Of a stretch of 63,821 nt of DNA, positions 37,884 to 46,711 are shown piece by piece (the first letter of the stretch is position 1; every line of letters starts with the position of its first letter). The DNA comes from an uncultured Lachnospiraceae bacterium. Lineage in GTDB: Bacteria > Bacillota > Clostridia > Lachnospirales > Lachnospiraceae. Location of the stretch: the NCBI GenBank assembly GCA_948470755.1, contig CAOKPU010000008.1, positions 1-63,821 of the forward strand. Reading direction: 5' to 3'. The translations under genes were made by a program, and so were the position numbers. The notes under the pieces are model-generated. The model was not told the DNA's origin. It saw only the letters and a list, made by a program, of their open reading frames with translations, and did no database searches.

Positions 37884-38993
37884 ATTCATAATCCTTTTTT
37901 AGCCGGAGGCACTCTTAGCACAAATGCTTCCATCAATAAACTTATGATAGCAAAAATGCCGATATGTTCTGTTTCCCAGCCTCTTGCCGGGAAAAGCGCC
38001 CAAGACATTTTTTCCACCAGCTTATTTATCCGGGAAATCAAAAACTCTGCCGACAGGCTACAGCTTGATGTTTCCTCCCTTGAAGAAAAATCATTGCCGC
38101 TTTATCTGGAAAACAGCTTAGAAAGCAGCAGCCCTTATGTCCGGGCGGCAGCGCACGATATCTTGAAGCTTTTCGGGGAACGTCTCGCCGTCATTTTCCT
38201 TTGCTTAAAAGAAGGTTCCCCCGAGAACCGTATGGCCCGTCCCGACTGGACGGACAAAGAATGGGCATACTGGAATTCTTTAAAACGCATTATACTGGTA
38301 GGCGGGCTTGCCAGCCCTCCGCTTGGGGAGCATCTCAAATATTATGTGGAACAGGTCTTCAAATCTTCCGGCAAGCAGCCGTATGCTATCATCCTTGGCA
38401 AGGACTCCACTTATGCCGGCCTGCGCGGCTGTGCCACTTATTTAAGGAATTCCCCGGAGAACATACAAGATGGCGCCTTGGAAAACAGTCCTTCTTCTCA
38501 TGTGAATCTGATCTTCGATTATGGGCAAAGTTTTATCAAGAGAAGCTATGTAGTCATGGAAGGGCAGGAATTAAAAGATATCGTTATTTTAGGAAAAACC
38601 CTGTCCCGGCATGTGGACTGGGATATCCAGGATCCTGCACTGGAGGAGGCAGAGGCCCATGCCCTCAACCAATACTTCCTGGAAACCATCGACCGCACCG
38701 TCAGGGAAGTAGAAGCCCGCAGTCTGTCTATCCGTCCCCATATTATCCTAAGCATCGCCAATTATGTAAAAGACGGAAAGATTGCCAACCGGGGAGGCTA
38801 TGGGAAGCTGCGGCTGATCGCGCCTGACTATGCCAGCTATCTTTCTTCATGTCTCAAAGAATATTTCGGCAGGGATTTTTACTTTACATTGCTTCACGAT
38901 GGAACCGCCATGGCCGCCGGATATGCCGACTATCAACAGTCCGCCTGCATTTCCCTTGGTACCGCCTTTGGCGTGGGGTTCCCGGAAACTTAA
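37884..38993 (+). CDS. ROK-like ASKHA-fold protein, apparently permuted
   Basis: Not recognised as a named family. Phosphate-binding and adenosine motifs of sugar kinases appear: FDYGQSFIK (phosphate 1), LHDGTAMAAG (phosphate 2) and ISLGTAFGVG (adenosine), in the last 190 residues. The segment normally at the end of ROK kinases (FGERLAVIFLCLKE, then RIILVGGLASPPLGEHL) comes before them, so the two halves look swapped. There is no ATG, GTG or TTG between the strong GGAGG at 37871 and the first in-frame ATG at 37944. An ATT at 37884 has correct spacing and protein-like sequence follows it, so a rare AUU start is proposed. Confidence 0.6.
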   Translation: MHNPFLAGGTLSTNASINKLMIAKMPICSVSQPLAGKSAQDIFSTSLFIREIKNSADRLQLDVSSLEEKSLPLYLENSLESSSPYVRAAAHDILKLFGERLAVIFLCLKEGSPENRMARPDWTDKEWAYWNSLKRIILVGGLASPPLGEHLKYYVEQVFKSSGKQPYAIILGKDSTYAGLRGCATYLRNSPENIQDGALENSPSSHVNLIFDYGQSFIKRSYVVMEGQELKDIVILGKTLSRHVDWDIQDPALEEAEAHALNQYFLETIDRTVREVEARSLSIRPHIILSIANYVKDGKIANRGGYGKLRLIAPDYASYLSSCLKEYFGRDFYFTLLHDGTAMAAGYADYQQSACISLGTAFGVGFPET

Positions 38994-39019
38994 GAAAACA
39001 TGGAATAGGAGGTATCCAT

Positions 39020-39655
39020 ATGACACACAGACAAGCTGCCTTTGCAGCATCAACAGAAACCATTATTAAAAATCTGGAAAAACGGGGGATGGAAGGATAT
39101 TTTTTTGAAGATTCCGCATCCTGCACCGATGCTATCCTCGCCTCCATACCAGAAAACAGCACCATCTCATGGGGAGGCAGTGAATCTATCAAGCAAGCCG
39201 GCCTGATGGATAAGATACGCCAGGGAAATTACAGGCTCATCGACCGTTTCAGCGCTCCTTCCCCGGAAGAAGCGAGAAATCTGTATGCCCAATCGGTGCT
39301 TTCCGACTATTATCTCATGAGTTCTAATGCAGTAACATTAAACGGGGAGTTGGTCAACATAGACGGCAGCGGCAATCGTGTGGCCTGCCTGATCCACGGA
39401 CCCAAGAATGTGATCGTAATAGCCGGGATGAATAAAATAGTCACGGATATCAATTCCGGCATTGACAGAGTGCGCAACTTTGCGGCCCCTCCCAACGCCG
39501 TCCGCTTAAACCGCCAGACGCCATGCCATACTACCGGCATGTGCGGCGACTGCCTTTCCCCCGACTGCATGTGCAGCCAGATCGTCATTACCCGCCGCAG
39601 CGGCATCAAAGGAAGGATTAAAGTCTACTTCGTCGCACAAGAACTGGGGTATTGA
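39020..39655 (+). CDS. LUD domain protein (LutC/YkgG-like)
   Basis: A 211-aa member of the LUD (DUF162) family, whose best-known members, LutB and LutC, belong to the lactate oxidation complex. SWGGSESIKQAGLMDKI, SSNAVTLNGELVNIDGSGNRVA and GPKNVIVIAGMNKIV are typical. The Cys-rich tail CHTTGMCGDCLSPDCMCSQI suggests a metal or Fe-S site. LutA and LutB genes are absent, so lactate use is not implied; stand-alone members are common in anaerobes. AGGAGG lies 7 nt before the ATG, 26 nt after the ASKHA gene. Confidence 0.88.
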   Translation: MTHRQAAFAASTETIIKNLEKRGMEGYFFEDSASCTDAILASIPENSTISWGGSESIKQAGLMDKIRQGNYRLIDRFSAPSPEEARNLYAQSVLSDYYLMSSNAVTLNGELVNIDGSGNRVACLIHGPKNVIVIAGMNKIVTDINSGIDRVRNFAAPPNAVRLNRQTPCHTTGMCGDCLSPDCMCSQIVITRRSGIKGRIKVYFVAQELGY

Positions 39656-39663
39656 CCCATACC

Positions 39664-39697
39664 ATAAAAGAGTGTGCGTAAAAGCGCACACTCTCAT
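39664..39697. terminator. terminator between the LUD gene and glyA
   Basis: AGAGTGTGCG pairs with CGCACACTCT around a 6-nt loop. On the minus strand it is followed by TTTTATGG, which suits glyA. On the plus strand the tail is CATTTAAA, which is weaker, so it serves the convergent pair. Confidence 0.82.
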
Positions 39698-39741
39698 TTA
39701 AAATCCCTGGCCGCCCATCCCGTCCGGCAGACCGGGTTCTT

Positions 39742-40980
39742 TTATTTTAACGGATATCGATCCGTCAACTCCTGCACAATCGCCCTTGCCTCCGGTATCT
39801 TTGCTTCCCCGCCTTTTATTACAAGGGAAATCGCTTCCGCAATCCTGTCCATATCCGCCACTCCCATTCCCCTGGAAGTCACGGCCGGCGTCCCAAGACG
39901 GATACCGCTTGTCACAAAAGGGGATTTGGGGTCATTCGGAATCGTGTTCTTATTTGCAGTAATATGCGCTTCGTCCAAAAGCTTCTCCACCGCTTTCCCC
40001 GTTAAATCAAAGTTCGTCAAATCAACCAGCATCAGATGATTATCCGTGCCGCCGGATACAATCTTCACGCCTCTTTCCATCAGGCCCCTGCACAGCGCCT
40101 GTGCATTGTCGACAATCCCCTTCTGATATTCCTTAAACTCATCCGTCAAAGCCTCTTTAAAACATACGGCTTTCGCCGCAATGACATGCATCAGGGGGCC
40201 GCCCTGGATTCCAGGGAAAATCGCTTTGTTGAAATTAAACTTATCCGCCGCTTCCTGATTGCACAAGATCAGGCCGCCCCTCGGCCCACGCAGCGTTTTA
40301 TGGGTCGTTGTGGTCACCACATCCGCATAAGGTATCGGGCTTGGATGAAGCTTTGCCGCCACAAGCCCGGCAATATGCGCCATATCCACCATCAACACCG
40401 CACCTGTTTCATCAGCCACTTCCTTAAATTTCTTAAAATCAATCGTCCTTGCATAAGCAGAAGCGCCTGCAATGATCATTTTCGGCTTCGCCTCTAAAGC
40501 GATATCCCGTAATTGGTCATAATCAATAAAGCCTTCGTCGTTCACTCCATAAGGGACAATTTTAAAATATTTCCCGGAAATATTTACCGGGCTGCCATGA
40601 GTCAAATGCCCGCCGTGATCCAGATTCATCCCCATAATAGTATCCCCCGGGCTGCAGACGGCAAATTGGACGGCAAGGTTTGCCTGTGCGCCGGAATGGG
40701 GCTGCACATTGGCATAATCACAGCCAAACAACTCCTTTGCCCTTTCAATTGCAAGATTTTCCACAACATCTACGCATTCGCATCCGCCATAATATCTCTT
40801 CCCCGGATACCCTTCCGCATATTTATTCGTAAGCGGGCTGCCCATCGCAGCCATAACCGCCTTACTCACCCAGTTTTCCGATGCGATCAGCTCAATATGG
40901 CTGTCCTGCCTGTCCTGCTCATCCACAATTGCCTGGGCAATTTCAGGGTCTACCTTTTTTACATCATCCAATGAATACAT
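39742..40980 (-). CDS. glyA: serine hydroxymethyltransferase
   Basis: A 412-aa cytosolic PLP enzyme that converts serine and tetrahydrofolate to glycine and methylene-THF. [25 protein letters not shown], the PLP lysine in [14 protein letters not shown] and [18 protein letters not shown] are diagnostic. The start is the ATG 9 nt after GGAGG; the frame extends 32 codons further without signals. It is monocistronic, between its own promoter and the terminator at 39664. Confidence 0.98.
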   Translation of the reverse strand: MYSLDDVKKVDPEIAQAIVDEQDRQDSHIELIASENWVSKAVMAAMGSPLTNKYAEGYPGKRYYGGCECVDVVENLAIERAKELFGCDYANVQPHSGAQANLAVQFAVCSPGDTIMGMNLDHGGHLTHGSPVNISGKYFKIVPYGVNDEGFIDYDQLRDIALEAKPKMIIAGASAYARTIDFKKFKEVADETGAVLMVDMAHIAGLVAAKLHPSPIPYADVVTTTTHKTLRGPRGGLILCNQEAADKFNFNKAIFPGIQGGPLMHVIAAKAVCFKEALTDEFKEYQKGIVDNAQALCRGLMERGVKIVSGGTDNHLMLVDLTNFDLTGKAVEKLLDEAHITANKNTIPNDPKSPFVTSGIRLGTPAVTSRGMGVADMDRIAEAISLVIKGGEAKIPEARAIVQELTDRYPLK

Positions 40981-41066
40981 TCCCAATATCCTCCATTTTT
41001 TTATTCCCGCAGGCCAAAAACCAATTAATGCCTGCATAGGCATTTCAATATCTGACAATTGTATAA

Positions 41067-41095
41067 AGTATATCATAGTTCCCGATGAATGAAAA
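41067..41095 (-). promoter_or_regulatory. promoter of glyA
   Basis: TTTTCA (41090-41095) and TATACT (41067-41072) on the minus strand, with a 17-nt spacer, about 85 nt before the glyA start. No riboswitch-like leader is visible. Confidence 0.65.
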
Positions 41096-41163
41096 CTATA
41101 TAAAAAGAATATATTTTAAAGAATTTTTAAGAATTTTTATACATTATATTAAGTGAAGTTTTC

Positions 41164-41192
41164 TTTACATCATGATAAAATACTGCTAAAAT
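41164..41192 (+). promoter_or_regulatory. promoter of the lipid kinase-PAP2 operon
   Basis: TTTACA (41164-41169) and TAAAAT (41187-41192) with a 17-nt spacer, on the plus strand and divergent from glyA. Confidence 0.7.
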
Positions 41193-41253
41193 GATGGTTG
41201 GTTAAAATACAAAAGAGGTCATGCGCAGGCAAAACTGCGGCTGGAGGATATTT

Positions 41254-42231
41254 ATGTACTATGTCATCGTCAATCCGGCGTCCAAGTCAGGCAAAGGCCG
41301 CGCTATTTGGGCAAGCCTGGAACCAATATTCAAAGAAAAAGACGTCCCATACAAAGTCCTTTATTCAAAAGGCGCCGGGCATGTTACCGAAGCGGTGGCA
41401 AAGCTGACCGGAACGGATAAAAACGAACAAGGGCATCAGCCGGTAAAACTAATTATTCTGGGCGGTGACGGCACGATAAACGAAGCTCTCCAGGGCATCC
41501 GGGATTTTGACCGGATCCTTCTTGGCTATATCCCCACCGGCTCCAGCAATGATCTGGCAAGAGATCTCAAGCTCCCAAAGGATCCTAAGATCCTTCTGGA
41601 AAGGATTTTAGAAGGAAAGATTATACGTACTATGGATCTTGGGCTTCTTACCTATGCGGATCCTCCAACAGGGCGCTCACGAATAAAGACGGACGAAATC
41701 GCACGCCAAAGATATTTTGCCGTCAGCAGCGGCATCGGTTTTGACGCTGCTGTTTGCGAAGAAGCTTTGGCTTCACGTTTTAAAAACACTTTAAATAAAC
41801 TAGGGCTTGGCAAATTGACTTATCTCGCCATTGCCCTGCGGCAGCTCATCGCCGCTAAGTCGGTTTCCTGCGACATCTATCTGGATAAAGAAAAAACGCC
41901 TGTTCATCTGAACCGTTTCTTATTTACCGCATTTATGATCCATAAATATGAAGGCGGCGGGTTTCAATTCTGCCCTATGGCAGACGAAAACGACGGGAAG
42001 CTTGATTTATGCGTTGTAGGCAAGATTCCAAAACCCGTTATTATGGCCGCCCTCCCCACTGCCTTTTGGGGAAAACATTATATGTTTTCCGCCATCAGAC
42101 ATTATACCGCCACGAAAGTAACCTTTCAGACATCCGCACCTTTATGGGTGCATACGGACGGGGAAGTATACCGGAAATCCAACAACATTACGATTTCCTG
42201 CTTGCCGCAGAAAATAAAACTGATGATGTAA
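41254..42231 (+). CDS. diacylglycerol/lipid kinase family protein
   Basis: A 325-aa enzyme of the DAGK catalytic (DgkB/YegS) family, which phosphorylates diacylglycerol or a related lipid. VNPASKSGKG (7-16), the nucleotide motif GGDGT (70-74), IPTGSSNDLARDL and the C-terminal WVHTDGE are all family landmarks. The ATG with GGAGG 6 nt upstream was chosen over one 11 codons earlier. The next gene encodes a PAP2 phosphatase, so the pair may interconvert a lipid and its phosphate. Confidence 0.92.
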   Translation: MYYVIVNPASKSGKGRAIWASLEPIFKEKDVPYKVLYSKGAGHVTEAVAKLTGTDKNEQGHQPVKLIILGGDGTINEALQGIRDFDRILLGYIPTGSSNDLARDLKLPKDPKILLERILEGKIIRTMDLGLLTYADPPTGRSRIKTDEIARQRYFAVSSGIGFDAAVCEEALASRFKNTLNKLGLGKLTYLAIALRQLIAAKSVSCDIYLDKEKTPVHLNRFLFTAFMIHKYEGGGFQFCPMADENDGKLDLCVVGKIPKPVIMAALPTAFWGKHYMFSAIRHYTATKVTFQTSAPLWVHTDGEVYRKSNNITISCLPQKIKLMM

Positions 42232-42314
42232 GCAATAAATGCAGCATATCTTTAAAAATACGGACGGCTGGCTGCATGCTGCTCTGACATAGGGGATTAG
42301 AATGGAGGATGAAA

Positions 42315-43007
42315 ATGACAAAACAAGCGCTTAAATATTATTATGAAAAATACAAACATGCCATACCGCTGCTTCTTTATGGTATTCTTTATTTAACCTG
42401 GTTTGTTTATCTGGAACGGAAAGTTACAAAAGATTACACCATAATCCATGTGGCGCTGGACGACCGCATCCCTTTTTGCGAAGCATTCGTTATCCCTTAT
42501 TTTTTATGGTTTGCTTATGTTTCTGCGGTGGTCGTCTATCTGTTTTTTAAAGATAAGGATGATTATTACAGGACGTGTATTTTTCTTTTTACCGGGATGA
42601 CCATTTTTTTAATCATTTCCACCCTGTTCCCCAACGGCCAGCACTTGCGTCCTAGAGTAATGCCGCGGGATAATATTTTCACTTGGATGCTGACTTTCCT
42701 TTACAGCACAGACACGCCTACCAATTTGTGGCCGAGCATCCACGTATATAATTCCCTGGCAGCACATTTTGCGCTGATGAAAACCAAAAGCCTTTCCGGA
42801 AGGAAATGGCTTCTTACGGCATCCTTTATTCTTTGCATTTCCATCATATTGTCCACTATGTTCATTAAACAACACTCGGTTTTTGACGTAGTTACAGCAT
42901 TTATTATGGCTGCTGTTATGTACGGGATCGTCTATAAATATGATATCTTAACGGCTCACAGGACGCATAAAAATAAAGCCGGGACAAGGACGCCTCAAAT
43001 TAACTAA
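42315..43007 (+). CDS. PAP2 family membrane phosphatase
   Basis: A 230-aa protein with about six membrane segments. PSIHVYNSLAAHFAL and KQHSVFDVVTAF match the second and third PAP2 phosphatase motifs, including the catalytic His pair. The first motif (usually KxxxxxxRP) is weak, as in inositol-phosphotransferase-like members. It follows the lipid kinase by 83 nt. GGAGG is 7 nt before the second of two closely spaced ATGs, which is taken as the start. Confidence 0.85.
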   Translation: MTKQALKYYYEKYKHAIPLLLYGILYLTWFVYLERKVTKDYTIIHVALDDRIPFCEAFVIPYFLWFAYVSAVVVYLFFKDKDDYYRTCIFLFTGMTIFLIISTLFPNGQHLRPRVMPRDNIFTWMLTFLYSTDTPTNLWPSIHVYNSLAAHFALMKTKSLSGRKWLLTASFILCISIILSTMFIKQHSVFDVVTAFIMAAVMYGIVYKYDILTAHRTHKNKAGTRTPQIN

Positions 43008-43037
43008 CGTAAATGCCCGTATTTTTGGCATTCTTCT

Positions 43038-43122
43038 GCGTGAAGAGCGGTTCGCTGCGCGAACCCTAGATGTTCTTGGCGAAACAGCCGCTGCTGTTGA
43101 GCCTTAGAACTTCTCTTCACGC
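43038..43122 (-). ncRNA. three-way-junction 3' element, copy 1
   Basis: It begins at the last base of the glycosyltransferase stop codon. Outer stem P1: GCGTGAAGAG (43038-43047) with CTCTTCACGC (43113-43122). P2: GGTTCG/CGAACC (43049-43065). P3 (43072-43110): GTTCT/AGAAC, GGC/GCC, a tandem GA/GA mismatch, and AACAGC/GCTGTT closed by CGCT. Related copies lie at 45968 and 47963. There is no T run, so it is not a plain terminator. Confidence 0.75.
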
Positions 43123-44147
43123 TAATTAAATTTGAAGAACCTCTGGCAGATCCGGTATCCTTCGATGGAGATCTTCCTTCCCCCTTTTCCGGGTAAATTC
43201 ATGGAACTCCCTAAAATCCCATACCTTAAACGCATATACAGCATCTTATCCTTTTGTTTGATATATTTCCAAAGCTCCTTTTTTTTCTGCAAATGCTCTT
43301 CCGTCCCCCCTCGGATGAGAAGCACAGAGGAAACCGTAGTAATGATTTCGAGGTAATTCACCATATAATTACGCATCTTGCGGTTTCCTTTCATCTTCTG
43401 TTTATTTTCCACCATATAATCCACCATGATCTTATTGACCTTAATCTGCTGGTCAATCCTGGAAATCATGATTGTCTCATTTACGGACTGGCCCTCCCGC
43501 CCGATATAATAACGGTAAAAATTCACATCCATATAATACATGTTTTTTACATAAAGCAATGGTTCAAATACAAATAGATTATCCACATAAAATGTATTTT
43601 CCGGCAGTTTCAGCCCGCACTCCCGCAGAAGCTTTGTCCTGAAAATCACGGAATGCATCAATATATACTGCCCCTTTCGGAAATGCTTTACCTGTTTCCA
43701 CGTGAAGATCTCATCTTTCGGCAGGGCATGGCGGTAACGCATCACTTTATTTTTCTTTTCCCCCTGCTTTTCATATACAAAATTGCTTACCAGCATATCC
43801 AGCGTCTTTCCGTCCCCGGCCGCTTCCTTAAGAAGTCCCAGTATTTTCCGGTATTCGCTTTCTTTCACCCAGTCATCACTGTCCACCACTTTAAAAAACA
43901 GCCCGGAAGCATTCTCCATTCCGGTATTTACCGCCGACCCATGGCCGCCGTTTTCCTTATGGATAACTTTTACAATAGACGGATATTCCTCCGCATACTT
44001 GTCCGCAATTTCCGCCGTATTGTCCACAGACCCATCATCCACTATGATCAGCTCCACATCCTCCCCTCCGGTCAACAGGGACTCAATACATTTTTCCATA
44101 TAATCTTCTGAATTGTAGCATGGTATTGTTACGGTTAATAATTTCAT
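43122..44147 (-). CDS. family 2 glycosyltransferase
   Basis: A 341-aa GT-A transferase, probably cytosolic or membrane-associated, that adds a sugar to a cell-envelope acceptor. The N-terminus has TIPCYNSEDYMEKCIESLL, the nucleotide-binding VDDGSVDNTAEIA and ENGGHGSAVNTGMENA. The metal-binding DxD region reads VVDSDDWVK. No membrane helix is obvious. Its ATG overlaps the SfsA-MutY stop by four bases (ATGA). Confidence 0.9.
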   Translation of the reverse strand: MKLLTVTIPCYNSEDYMEKCIESLLTGGEDVELIIVDDGSVDNTAEIADKYAEEYPSIVKVIHKENGGHGSAVNTGMENASGLFFKVVDSDDWVKESEYRKILGLLKEAAGDGKTLDMLVSNFVYEKQGEKKNKVMRYRHALPKDEIFTWKQVKHFRKGQYILMHSVIFRTKLLRECGLKLPENTFYVDNLFVFEPLLYVKNMYYMDVNFYRYYIGREGQSVNETIMISRIDQQIKVNKIMVDYMVENKQKMKGNRKMRNYMVNYLEIITTVSSVLLIRGGTEEHLQKKKELWKYIKQKDKMLYMRLRYGILGSSMNLPGKGGRKISIEGYRICQRFFKFN

Positions 44148-45919
44148 TGTTTTTCCACTCCTAGTTGAATATCCAGATATTTCGCATACAACGCATATGC
44201 AGAGGGTATTGGGCAGCGTTCCCTTGCTTCATCTTTGTCAATGAAAATCCAATCTTGTAAAAAACCCCCCTTTTGGGGCCGTTCCAATTCATCCACCCGT
44301 ACCGCGTACCCCGACATATGCCATTCTTTATGGGAAAAAATATGTTTCGCATCCCCAATATGCTTTATATGAAGCACCTTCAACCCCATCCTGCGCAAAG
44401 ACGCAAGCACTTCATCCCCCGTCAACCGGCCCTCCAGCGCCGGGAATTCATACATTCCTGCCAACAACCCCTTTGGGGGCCGTTTCCGGAAAGCGGCTTT
44501 TTCTTCGTCACGGATAACAAGTATTGTTTTCTCTTCGATTTTTCTTGCCTTTTTTGCCTTCTTTTTTGGGAATTGAGCCGCCTGCCCCAGAAGATGCGCC
44601 CGACAGAATGCTCCCCATGGGCATTCCCCGCATCTCGGCTCCCCATTGGGAAGGCAAACCACAGCCCCCAGCTCCATCAATGCCTGATTAAAATCACCGG
44701 GCCTTGTTTCCGGTATAATCGCTGCCAGTTCCCTTTCTACTCTCGCCTTTGTTTTTTGAGATAAGATATCCTCCCCATCCATCCGCAGCCGCGAAAGCAC
44801 CCTAAGCACATTCCCGTCCACGGCAGGCACTGCTTTTCCATAAGCAATGGACGCGATGGCGCCAGCCGTATAACTGCCGATACCCGGCAATCTTACTAAC
44901 TCTTCGTATTCCGAAGGCATCCTTCCCCCGTATTCCTCCATAATCACTTTTGCCGCCTTCTGCAGATTCCTAACCCGGTTATAATATCCCAGCCCTTCCC
45001 ATAATTTGACCAGCCGATCCTCTTCCATCCCGGCCAGCGTACGGATATCCGGCACGCTTTTCAGAAAGCGGTCGAAATAAGGCTTGACCGCCTCCACTCT
45101 GGTCTGCTGCAACATGATTTCCGACAGCCACACATAATAAGGCCGGGGATCCTCCCTCCACGGCAGTATGCGCCTGCCTTTGTCATACCACTCAAGAAGA
45201 GGGGCCGCAATCCGTCCCATCAACGGCTGTCCTTCTTTTTCCAGCCTTACCGGTACCGGATCTCTTATCTCCATAGAATCCGGCGTTACCTCACAATCGT
45301 ATGCAAGGATCACCACCCCTTCCGCCTTCGCCTTTCTAAGCATCTGTGCAAAAGCCGGATGGGTTTCTTCATTAGGCGAAAAAAAAGCGGCCCCTTTCAT
45401 TTGGATGACAAACAGTATATAAGCTTTATAGCCCTCCTTTATCGACTCCATCAGTTCTTCCACATGTTTCAGGGCCCGTTCGGACGGGGCGTCCGGAAAA
45501 TATGCCCCCATCTCCCTCTCCAGAGTCACTCCTTTTACTTCCAGAAAGATCTTTTCGTTTTCTGTCTCCACATAAAAATCGAACCGGGAATTTTTATAAG
45601 TTTTCTCGGCCCGGATCTCCTTTAACGATGGGAATAGCCCTTTTTTCAAAAGCCATTCCCCGACTGCCTGATTGGGGGCATTGGAATCCATATTGATAAG
45701 GCGCTCCCCCTTTTTGACCGCCACGAGATCATAAGCGGTAGCCCTTCCTTCATTTGCCGCCTTTTCCAGATATACGACCGCTCCGGGTACAAGAAGCTCC
45801 CTGCATCTTCCGGTATTCTTCACATGCGCTTTTTCCTGCTTGCCGCCGATATCGACATAAGCCGCAAAACGGTTCGGCCTGCTTAAAAATCTTCCTTCTA
45901 TGATCTGTCCGTATTCCAT
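44144..45919 (-). CDS. SfsA nuclease-MutY adenine glycosylase fusion
   Basis: A 591-aa single frame holding two normally separate proteins. Residues 1-225 are SfsA-like: KAHVKNTGRCRELLVPGA and the nuclease motif SRFDFYV...IFLEVKG. Residues 230-590 are a complete MutY that removes A from 8-oxoG:A pairs: catalytic Glu in SEIMLQQT, LPGIGSYTAGAIA, Asp in AVDGNVLRVLSR, the iron-sulphur Cys set CLPNGEPRCGECPWGAFC, and a C-terminal 8-oxoG recognition domain (HIFSHKEWHMSGY). All key residues are present in both halves. The start is the Met of MEYGQ, by SfsA alignment. Confidence 0.93.
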   Translation of the reverse strand: MEYGQIIEGRFLSRPNRFAAYVDIGGKQEKAHVKNTGRCRELLVPGAVVYLEKAANEGRATAYDLVAVKKGERLINMDSNAPNQAVGEWLLKKGLFPSLKEIRAEKTYKNSRFDFYVETENEKIFLEVKGVTLEREMGAYFPDAPSERALKHVEELMESIKEGYKAYILFVIQMKGAAFFSPNEETHPAFAQMLRKAKAEGVVILAYDCEVTPDSMEIRDPVPVRLEKEGQPLMGRIAAPLLEWYDKGRRILPWREDPRPYYVWLSEIMLQQTRVEAVKPYFDRFLKSVPDIRTLAGMEEDRLVKLWEGLGYYNRVRNLQKAAKVIMEEYGGRMPSEYEELVRLPGIGSYTAGAIASIAYGKAVPAVDGNVLRVLSRLRMDGEDILSQKTKARVERELAAIIPETRPGDFNQALMELGAVVCLPNGEPRCGECPWGAFCRAHLLGQAAQFPKKKAKKARKIEEKTILVIRDEEKAAFRKRPPKGLLAGMYEFPALEGRLTGDEVLASLRRMGLKVLHIKHIGDAKHIFSHKEWHMSGYAVRVDELERPQKGGFLQDWIFIDKDEARERCPIPSAYALYAKYLDIQLGVEKQ

Positions 45920-45967
45920 CGTCCCACTAACCCTCCATGCCGCCCTTCGCGGAATCTCAAAGCAGAA

Positions 45968-46031
45968 GCGTGAAGGTAATGTCCTTGGCGGGACATCCAT
46001 TGCCTTTGAGCCTTAGGACTTCCCTTCACGC
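45968..46031 (-). ncRNA. three-way-junction 3' element, copy 2 (short form)
   Basis: It begins at the DUF1653-gene stop codon. P1: GCGTGAAGG/CCTTCACGC, extendable by two pairs into the stop codon itself. P2 is absent, replaced by TAAT. P3: GTCCT/AGGAC and GGC/GCC at the same spacing as copy 1, with T-A changed to C-G. It lies between the DUF1653 gene and the SfsA-MutY gene. Confidence 0.7.
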
Positions 46032-46568
46032 TTACCGCAGCCTATTACATTCAAACCTTTCCATCAGGGCCAGGCAGCTTCTGAATTCCGCATACCGTTC
46101 CTCGATATTTCCCGGCTTAACTTCTATGTCCATGGCTGTTGACATAATATTTATCATATCATCGGTAATTTTATGATGAAGGCCGGAAAGAATATTCAAA
46201 CGCTCTTCATGGCTGGATGCATCCAAAAATCCCATTACCATCGGGTCGATATGCACTGCCTCTTCTTCACTTTGTTCTTCTTTTGCATCCCCATCCTTAT
46301 CCGGCCCGTCTTCCGCTTCATTTTTTGTGATTTCCCCCTTATCCAACCGCTCAAAACGATATTCCTGTCTTGCTTTAGGATATTTTTCCCTATCAATTTT
46401 TTCCAAAAACATAGACAAGGGACGCACGTAAGTCTCAAAGCTGCCATAAAGAGCCTGATAAACCACCATCGCTTCCCCTGTTTCCGAATGTTGCGCTACT
46501 GTTACAATCTGATAAAGCCCCCCTTTAAAATGTCTGTAAATTTCCTGTGGAACAGGCAGTTTCCGCAT
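46032..46568 (-). CDS. DUF1653 domain protein
   Basis: A 178-aa protein. Residues 1-65 are a DUF1653 domain (YRHFKGGLYQIVTVAQHSETG and VYQALYGSFETYVRPLSMFLEKID); these domains are small beta-rich modules of unknown role, often in nucleotide-related contexts. The middle (85-108) is acidic and low in complexity, and the C-terminal 70 residues are helical and unrecognised. It is the first gene of an operon with SfsA-MutY and the glycosyltransferase. GGGAGG lies 8 nt before the ATG. Confidence 0.82.
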   Translation of the reverse strand: MRKLPVPQEIYRHFKGGLYQIVTVAQHSETGEAMVVYQALYGSFETYVRPLSMFLEKIDREKYPKARQEYRFERLDKGEITKNEAEDGPDKDGDAKEEQSEEEAVHIDPMVMGFLDASSHEERLNILSGLHHKITDDMINIMSTAMDIEVKPGNIEERYAEFRSCLALMERFECNRLR

Positions 46569-46648
46569 ATAAAATACCTCCCGTTAATACGGACTTTAAA
46601 ATCCGCCTTATACTTTGCCCTGGCTGTGCGGCAAAATAATTATTTATT

Positions 46649-46677
46649 ATTATAATACCCACGTACCACGTTGTCAT
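46649..46677 (-). promoter_or_regulatory. promoter of the DUF1653-SfsA/MutY-GT operon
   Basis: ATGACA (46672-46677) and TATAAT (46649-46654) on the minus strand with a 17-nt spacer, about 80 nt before the DUF1653 start. Confidence 0.75.
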
Positions 46678-46711
46678 GCCTTTCTTTCTTAAGCATTTAT
46701 TAAAACAAGCC

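Noticed and set aside
43038-43122. Reading the three-way-junction element as a tRNA or tRNA relic
   Set aside because: No acceptor CCA end, no T-loop TTCGANT pattern in place, and the arm lengths do not fit a cloverleaf.
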